From the NCBI GenBank assembly GCA_046728155.1, contig JBKPDY010000068.1:1-64000 (forward strand): a stretch of 64,000 nt of DNA, in the 5' to 3' direction. How positions within the stretch are numbered: position 1 is the stretch's first letter; the number at the start of each line of letters is the position of its first letter. The position numbers were made by a program, and so were the translations under genes. The notes below the pieces were generated by a model, which was not told where the DNA came from, made no database searches, and saw only the letters and a program-made list of their open reading frames with translations. This document shows positions 60,325 through 64,000 of the stretch, piece by piece. This DNA is from CAWDLX01 sp046728155 (lineage in GTDB: Bacteria; Actinomycetota; Actinomycetes; Mycobacteriales; Micromonosporaceae).

Positions 60325-61436
60325 GGCTCGCCCAGTCTGGGTAGCAGCCATCGGCGGATATCCAGGCTGAGGTCTTCCATCGGAGCGAACCAGCCCTGGG
60401 TGAAGCCGCGCGAGGACATGCCTCGCTGCACCGACTCGCAGATTGCCCAGTCCTGCCTGTTCACAACGTCCCAGAAATCGGCGGCGTCACTCGGGTCGAA
60501 GGAATCCCGTGCGACCTCGTCCTCGTCGAACAGCAGGTCGCAGATGATGCGGGTAAGACCGGCCGACGCTGGCCAGAGCGTGAACGCCGCGACGTGGTCG
60601 GCCGATAGGCTCAGCATCAGGTTGGGATAGATCAGTTCACCCTTGTGGCGTACCCGCTCCGCCTCGTCGAGTCCGGAGAACGGTGTGCGATTCGAGGTGC
60701 CCGTCGCGGTGAAAGTCCAGGCGCCGTCGCGGTGCGGGATGCCCGCATCCCAGTCCAGGCCGGCGCCGCCGCGGCCGAACGCGGGCACCAGCCGCACGAG
60801 TTCGGGGTGCACCCCGGCGCAGTGATAGCACTCGTTGTAGTTCTCGAGAACTACCTTATAGTTCGCGCGTACGTCGTAGCTCAGGGACTGCCCGACGACC
60901 AAGGCGTCAAGTGGGTATCGCCGCACCCGGCCAGGGATCTCGCCGAGACCCTCGAGCAGTGAAGGTCCGGTCGCATCCGCCAGACGCAGGAAGAGGAAGC
61001 CGCCCCAGGTGTCGGCCCCGATCTCGCTCAGTCCGAACTCGTCGTACGCGAAGCCGGTGAGGTCATCCATGTGCGGGGCGCGCAGCAGCCGACCGGTGAG
61101 GTCATAAGTCCACGAATGGTACGGGCACCGTAGGGCGGCCGCCCGGCACACCACGGGCGATGCCGTGTCCGGGTCGACGGGGATCACCTGCGAGCCGCGG
61201 TGTCGGCACACGTTGAAGAAGGCCCGCAGCACCCCGCCCCGGTCACGGGTCACGAGAAGACTCTCCCCGGCCACGTCTACGACGGCGAGCCGTTCGCTCA
61301 AACCGCACTCGAGCCCCCACGTCGAAAGGCGCCCGACGCAGAACCACTCACGCAAGAGCACCCGGTCCACCTCGCGTGCCCAGTGGGCCTGGTCGGTGTA
61401 GTACGAGCCGGGCAGCGCCGCCTGCAAGGAGCCCAT
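60321..61436 (-). CDS. Rieske-type ring-hydroxylating oxygenase alpha subunit, probable quaternary amine N-demethylase
   Basis: 371-residue oxygenase. The Rieske cluster ligands are Cys77-x-His79 (CRH) and Cys104-x2-His107 (CPYH). The mononuclear iron site is NECYHCAGVH with His205 and His210 plus an Asp in the DFWDVVNRQDW helix. Overall layout and the YNECYHC motif resemble GbcA, choline monooxygenase and carnitine/stachydrine oxygenases. Coupled by GTGA to the MSOX-like gene, so the pair probably removes two methyl groups in sequence from one substrate. No ferredoxin reductase gene is adjacent. ATG 61436 has a -10 box 8 bp upstream; GTG 61484 would add 16 residues. Confidence 0.87.
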   Translation of the reverse strand: MGSLQAALPGSYYTDQAHWAREVDRVLLREWFCVGRLSTWGLECGLSERLAVVDVAGESLLVTRDRGGVLRAFFNVCRHRGSQVIPVDPDTASPVVCRAAALRCPYHSWTYDLTGRLLRAPHMDDLTGFAYDEFGLSEIGADTWGGFLFLRLADATGPSLLEGLGEIPGRVRRYPLDALVVGQSLSYDVRANYKVVLENYNECYHCAGVHPELVRLVPAFGRGGAGLDWDAGIPHRDGAWTFTATGTSNRTPFSGLDEAERVRHKGELIYPNLMLSLSADHVAAFTLWPASAGLTRIICDLLFDEDEVARDSFDPSDAADFWDVVNRQDWAICESVQRGMSSRGFTQGWFAPMEDLSLDIRRWLLPRLGEP

Positions 61437-61444
61437 GGCCGGCG

Positions 61445-61473
61445 ATCCTACTGACTCGTGACTCAGTTGCGAA
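61445..61473 (-). promoter_or_regulatory. Promoter of the Rieske oxygenase operon with operator-like spacer
   Basis: Minus strand: TTCGCA (61473-61468), 17-bp spacer, TAGGAT (61450-61445), then 8 bp to ATG 61436. The spacer is almost exactly the interrupted palindrome ACTGA...TCAGT (61450-61467), a natural place for a repressor. No regulator gene is adjacent. Confidence 0.5.
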
Positions 61474-61558
61474 GTGCCTGACACGCGCCCTTGACAGCGC
61501 GACGCGCAAGTGGAAGGACTGTTAGGTCAGTCATCGCCAACTGTCGGATGGAGCTGTC

Positions 61559-61843
61559 ATGACGAACTGGATAGCGGCGGTCATCATCGGCTTGATCATC
61601 GGGATTGTCGCCGGCCTAATCCTGGGTCGGCAGTCGCCCAGCGCGCGGTGGCTGGCTCCGCTGCTGTCGTTGGTCGGCGCTCTCATCGCGGCAGGGATCG
61701 CCGGGGGATTGGGGTACACCGGCTACGGCTGGAAGAAGGCGGCCTTGCAGGTTGTGCTGGCGCTGGTGGGCGCGGCGGCGGCCGCCCTGCTGGCCCGGCG
61801 CGGCCGATCGGTCAGTGGGCCGTCGAAGCCGGTCGCCCGCTAG
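61559..61843 (+). CDS. Small membrane protein, GlsB/YeaQ-like
   Basis: 94-residue hydrophobic protein with three predicted membrane segments (WIAAVIIGLIIGIVAGLILG, WLAPLLSLVGALIAAGIAGGLG, ALQVVLALVGAAAAALLA) and a short basic tail. Pattern and size resemble the YeaQ/YmgE (GlsB) stress-related family, although similarity is weak and a plain hypothetical membrane protein is possible. GGAG precedes the ATG by 8 bp. Convergent with the PIN toxin gene. Confidence 0.65.
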   Translation: MTNWIAAVIIGLIIGIVAGLILGRQSPSARWLAPLLSLVGALIAAGIAGGLGYTGYGWKKAALQVVLALVGAAAAALLARRGRSVSGPSKPVAR

Positions 61844-61931
61844 ATTCAAATCATGACGAGGCCGTTGGACGCACGCACGGCCACGCCGAACGGCTCCGCT
61901 GATGTCGAACGCAGTGGCCGGCGCAGAGGTT

Positions 61932-62306
61932 CTAGACCGTCAGTGTCTCCACATCGTACCGGTGGATTGAGGGATCTCTCGTCGCCAGGGTCAGGCCCTC
62001 CACTGTGGCCTGAGCTACGAGCATGCGATCGAACGGGTCGCGGTGGTGCATCGGGAGCCGCCCGGCGACGAGAGCGTGCGCGGTCGTTACGGGCAGTTCA
62101 CGAAAGCCCATGTCACATACGCGTCGTGCCAGGTCTTCTGGACCCACCAGCTTGCCGAGCCTCTGTTTGATTGCTACTTCCCAGACTGTGACCGCGCTCA
62201 AGTAGATATCGGGTTCGTGTCGTAGTCGATCAAGGAAATCGCCGCTGAGCGCCGGGTCGCCGGCCAGACCCCAGAGGGCGACATGGGTGTCGAGGAGCAG
62301 GCTCAC
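61932..62306 (-). CDS. PIN-domain toxin (VapC-like ribonuclease)
   Basis: 124-residue PIN-domain protein. Acidic metal-binding residues are visible in LLDTHVALW (Asp), AVTVWEVAIK (Glu), HHRDPFDRMLVAQA (two Asp) and LATRDPSIHRY (Asp), the order typical of the type II toxin subgroup that starts MxxLLDTHVxLW. It would cleave RNA, often tRNA or rRNA. Its ATG overlaps the antitoxin stop by ATGA, so toxin translation depends on the antitoxin message. All catalytic residues are present, suggesting an active pair. Confidence 0.92.
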   Translation of the reverse strand: MSLLLDTHVALWGLAGDPALSGDFLDRLRHEPDIYLSAVTVWEVAIKQRLGKLVGPEDLARRVCDMGFRELPVTTAHALVAGRLPMHHRDPFDRMLVAQATVEGLTLATRDPSIHRYDVETLTV

Positions 62307-62560
62307 TCGGACACACCGAATTCCGCGGCGATCTCGGCATTTGTGTCGGCGGAGTCCCAGTCGCCCGACAGGTCCAGCCGGCCGGCGAGCGAGCCAACGG
62401 CGGTGCGGTTGACCCGTCGTGTAAGCGGGACGATCTTCGCAACCGGCTTACCGGCGCGGTCGATGACGATCTCCTCGCCCCGCTCGACTCGTTCGATGAT
62501 GCGGGACAGGTGCGTCTTGGCGTCGTGCATGTTGAAATGCTCAACGGCTTCTGCTGACAT
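62303..62560 (-). CDS. Phd/YefM-type antitoxin
   Basis: 85-residue antitoxin. MHDAKTHLSRIIERVERGEEIVIDRAGKPVAKIVPL is the Phd/YefM DNA-binding and dimerisation domain; the acidic tail (DLSGDWDSADTNAEIAAEFG) is the toxin-binding part usual for PIN partners. A strong AAGGAGGTGG ribosome site lies 6 bp before ATG 62560, and a 16-bp palindrome just upstream (62574-62589) fits autoregulation. Confidence 0.93.
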   Translation of the reverse strand: MSAEAVEHFNMHDAKTHLSRIIERVERGEEIVIDRAGKPVAKIVPLTRRVNRTAVGSLAGRLDLSGDWDSADTNAEIAAEFGVSE

Positions 62561-62573
62561 GCGCCACCTCCTT

Positions 62574-62589
62574 AGCTAATAACTTAGCT
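62574..62589 (-). promoter_or_regulatory. Palindromic operator of the Phd/PIN operon
   Basis: AGCTAA and TTAGCT, 4 bp apart, form a 16-bp AT-rich palindrome directly upstream of the antitoxin ribosome site, in the place where Phd-family antitoxins bind. Confidence 0.6.
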
Positions 62590-62622
62590 CGCCTCGCCGC
62601 ATTCGCCGGGGCCAGGTGCGAG

Positions 62623-62654
62623 TTGCATCCGGTACCTAGGTACGGGCTTACCGT
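62623..62654 (+). promoter_or_regulatory. MerR-type promoter with long spacer and central palindrome
   Basis: TTGCAT (62623-62628) and TACCGT (62649-62654) are 20 bp apart, and GTACCTAGGTAC (62632-62643), a perfect palindrome, sits in the spacer. A -10 box 6 bp before ATG 62661 indicates a leaderless transcript. Over-long spacers with a central dyad are the hallmark of MerR-activated promoters, and a MerR gene is second in the operon. Confidence 0.75.
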
Positions 62655-62660
62655 CGAAGC

Positions 62661-63002
62661 ATGGACGACATGGTGAACGAGCGGGCGCTACCGGCGGCGT
62701 GCACGTTGCCGACGGCGCAGCGCCCGTTGCGGCGGGTCGAGTTCGACGAATTCTTCGCGGCGGCGGTCCGCGGAGTGGATCGCACCGGCCCCGGCCGAGT
62801 GCGGTTGGAGTTGACGCCTGACCAAGTTGTGGCCGGGCAGGCGGCCGAGCTGTTGGTCCGCGAGACCGAGTGCTGTTCATTCTTCACCTTCACCCTGACC
62901 GCGACCGGTGGACGGTTGTCGCTGGACATCGATGTCCCGCCCGAACACGTCGACATGCTCGACGCGATGGCGGCGCGGGCGGCCGGCGTGGCGTCGGCAT
63001 GA
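62661..63002 (+). CDS. Small protein with ECCSFF motif, co-encoded with MerR
   Basis: 113-residue protein of unknown function. Notable is ECCSFFTFTLT (two adjacent Cys near 86-87), preceded by CTLPTAQRPLRRVEFDEFFAAAV and a QAAELLVRETE helix, and followed by DIDVPPEHVDMLDAMAARA. The ordered Cys-Cys and His/Asp residues suggest metal or thiol chemistry. It is the first gene under a MerR-type promoter and overlaps the MerR gene by ATGA, so it is likely the effector or accessory protein of that metal or stress response. No similarity to MerP/MerA beyond the CC motif can be claimed. Confidence 0.75.
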   Translation: MDDMVNERALPAACTLPTAQRPLRRVEFDEFFAAAVRGVDRTGPGRVRLELTPDQVVAGQAAELLVRETECCSFFTFTLTATGGRLSLDIDVPPEHVDMLDAMAARAAGVASA

Positions 63003-63463
63003 CCATGGGGTTACGCAGCGGACAGCTCGCGGCGGCGGCCGGCGTGAACCCGCAGACGCTCCGGTACTACGAACGACGGGGACTCCTGGCAAAGCCGCAG
63101 CGAAGTCTGGGTGGGCAGCGGGTGTACGCGCCGGAGGCGGTCACCGTACTTCGCGTCATCAAAGCCGCGCAGCGGTTGGGGTTCACTCTCGACGAGGTGG
63201 CCGACCTGCTCGAGGCCGGTCGGCACCGCCTCGGTGCCCGCCGTGTTGCCGGGCTGCAGGCACGTGCGGCGTTGAAGCTGGCCGAGGTGGACGCTCGTAT
63301 CGCCGACCTCACGGTGATCCGAGCGACGTTGCAGGCGGCCATCGAGGCAGGCTGCCACGACCTGGTCGCCTGTGCCGAGATCCCCGGCTGCCCACTGCCC
63401 TTCGCCGCGCTGGCCTCCGACCGGCTGGGGAATCCGGAGTCCGCCATACGGGACTCCGAGTGA
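62999..63463 (+). CDS. MerR-family regulator, metal-responsive type
   Basis: 154-residue regulator. HTH and wing: SGQLAAAAGVNPQTLRYYERRGLLAKPQRSLGGQRVYAPEAV; then LRVIKAAQRLGFTLDEVADLLEAG, the long coiled dimer helix, and C-terminal cysteines in GCHDLVACAEIPGCPLPF, placed like the metal-binding Cys of MerR/ZntR/CueR proteins. It should activate the 20-bp-spacer promoter upstream. The last 14 residues (LGNPESAIRDSE and neighbours) are encoded by a dispersed palindromic repeat (63421-63474), so the native C-terminus may have been shorter or different. Confidence 0.9.
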   Translation: MTMGLRSGQLAAAAGVNPQTLRYYERRGLLAKPQRSLGGQRVYAPEAVTVLRVIKAAQRLGFTLDEVADLLEAGRHRLGARRVAGLQARAALKLAEVDARIADLTVIRATLQAAIEAGCHDLVACAEIPGCPLPFAALASDRLGNPESAIRDSE

Positions 63464-63474
63464 CCCAGCCGGCG
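63421..63474 (+). repeat. 54-bp dispersed palindromic repeat, copy 3 (family A)
   Basis: CCGGCTGGGG...TGACCCAGCCGGCG, same length as 5231-5284. It starts inside the MerR gene, supplies its TGA stop (63461-63463, in GAGTGACCC), and ends 50 bp before the DUF1232 gene. Confidence 0.75.
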
Positions 63475-63523
63475 TGAGATCGGATGCGTTGTACCGGGAC
63501 TGTATCCACGCGATCATGGGACC

Positions 63524-63958
63524 ATGGTGCGCGACATCGTCATCGGCGTCGTGGTTGGACTCGTCGCGGCGTGGCTGGCGCTTGTACTCGGTCTGGTGAT
63601 CGTGCGGCCGAAGGGGGCGATGCTCGGGGAAGCCGTACGGATCCTCCCCGATCTGCTCCGGCTGTTGCGTCGGCTCGCCGCCGATCGATCAATGCAGCGT
63701 GGTGTTCGCCTCCGACTCGGGCTGCTGATCGCGTACCTGGCGTTCCCGATTGATCTGATACCTGACTTCATCCCCGTGATCGGGTACGCCGATGATGCGA
63801 TCATCGTCGCAGCGGTATTGCGTTCGGTCGTTCGCCGGGCCGGTGTCGACGCCGTACGCCGACACTGGCCGGGCACCGATGACGGGTTCGCCGCGTTGTG
63901 CCGACTGTGTGGCATAGCGGCACCAGCGGTCGAGGAGGGCTCGTCATGGCCAAACTGA
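63524..63958 (+). CDS. DUF1232 membrane protein
   Basis: 144-residue protein. N-terminal membrane helix (IVIGVVVGLVAAWLALVLGLVIV), a helical middle, then the DUF1232 core GVRLRLGLLIAYLAFPIDLIPDFIPVIGYADDAIIVAAVLRSVVRR with the hallmark P-I-D-L-I-P-D-F-I-P. The family is of unknown function, probably membrane-associated. The 3' end overlaps the next gene by 13 bp, suggesting coupling. Confidence 0.88.
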   Translation: MVRDIVIGVVVGLVAAWLALVLGLVIVRPKGAMLGEAVRILPDLLRLLRRLAADRSMQRGVRLRLGLLIAYLAFPIDLIPDFIPVIGYADDAIIVAAVLRSVVRRAGVDAVRRHWPGTDDGFAALCRLCGIAAPAVEEGSSWPN

Positions 63959-64000
63959 TTTATTCGGGGATCATGTCTCTCGATGGTTACATCGCCGACG
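63946..64000 (+). CDS. Dihydrofolate reductase-like (RibD C-terminal) protein, truncated by the window end
   Basis: Only 18 codons are visible: MAKLIYSGIMSLDGYIAD, the typical opening of the small dihydrofolate-reductase-family/RibD_C proteins of actinobacteria. GAGGAGGG lies 8 bp before ATG 63946. The rest is outside the window. Confidence 0.7.
   Translation, partial: MAKLIYSGIMSLDGYIAD

Noticed and set aside
1..64000. tRNA, rRNA, polyketide or non-ribosomal peptide cluster, prophage
   Set aside because: No tRNA or rRNA-like sequence, no PKS/NRPS domains and no phage structural or integrase genes were recognised.

Overview
The window is about 70% G+C, dense with short operons that overlap by ATGA or GTGA, and rich in leaderless starts (a TANNNT box 5-8 nt before ATG or GTG). 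Gene content (MmpL-type exporter, F420-type luciferase-like oxidoreductase, DUF222/HNH element, actinobacterial MerR and TetR regulators) points to a filamentous actinobacterium. The order Micromonosporales is my best guess but is inference. I see no rRNA, tRNA, CRISPR array, prophage or complete insertion sequence.

The left half (about 0.1-29.6 kb) is mostly one metabolic island for methylated amines. It opens with a four-gene PotABCD-type ABC importer (145-4162) and a lipoprotein phosphoesterase. A long minus-strand gene train follows. Read in transcription order from 23337 down to 5254 it is: IclR regulator, corrinoid protein, methyltetrahydrofolate:corrinoid methyltransferase, ferredoxin-domain corrinoid activase, DUF1638 protein, choline dehydrogenase, betaine importer ProV-ProW-ProX, dimethylglycine oxidase and heterotetrameric sarcosine oxidase SoxB-D-A-G. 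Divergent from the IclR gene is an MttB-family methyltransferase without pyrrolysine. Downstream lie formyl-THF deformylase PurU, a second IclR regulator, betaine aldehyde dehydrogenase and a MetF-like protein. Together these can account for choline -> betaine aldehyde -> glycine betaine -> dimethylglycine -> sarcosine -> glycine. The first betaine methyl would leave through cobalamin to THF, the next two as methylene-THF, and MetF-like and PurU steps would pass the C1 units on. A corrinoid demethylation module placed inside an O2-using amine oxidase pathway is the most interesting system here.

The middle (29.6-49 kb) is general accessory and housekeeping content: an HxlR regulator with an alpha/beta hydrolase, an ABC exporter with a NarL-type two-component pair, a PhoX/DUF839 secreted protein, an NCS2 nucleobase permease, a SAM methyltransferase divergent from a TetR gene across a 38-bp palindrome, DoxX, a DUF222/HNH gene, a MacB-like ABC exporter with its own two-component pair, an acyltransferase and a luciferase-like oxidoreductase. 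Four genes in this stretch (NCS2, DUF222/HNH, FtsX-like permease, histidine kinase) each look broken by one missing G or C.

The right end (49-64 kb) has a DUF4389 membrane protein, a cold-shock-domain protein, a MalEFG-type sugar importer with a LacI regulator, an MmpL-like exporter, an SPFH protein, a second demethylation pair (Rieske oxygenase plus monomeric sarcosine-oxidase-like flavoprotein), a Phd/PIN toxin-antitoxin pair, a MerR operon with a canonical long-spacer promoter, a DUF1232 protein, and the first codons of a dihydrofolate-reductase-like gene cut by the window edge.

At least three families of short dispersed palindromic repeats (54, 43 and 65 bp) recur in the window, often supplying the last codons and stop of genes. 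There is also a 62-bp tandem triplication after the MttB gene. An 11-bp palindrome TCCACWGTGGA is over-represented.
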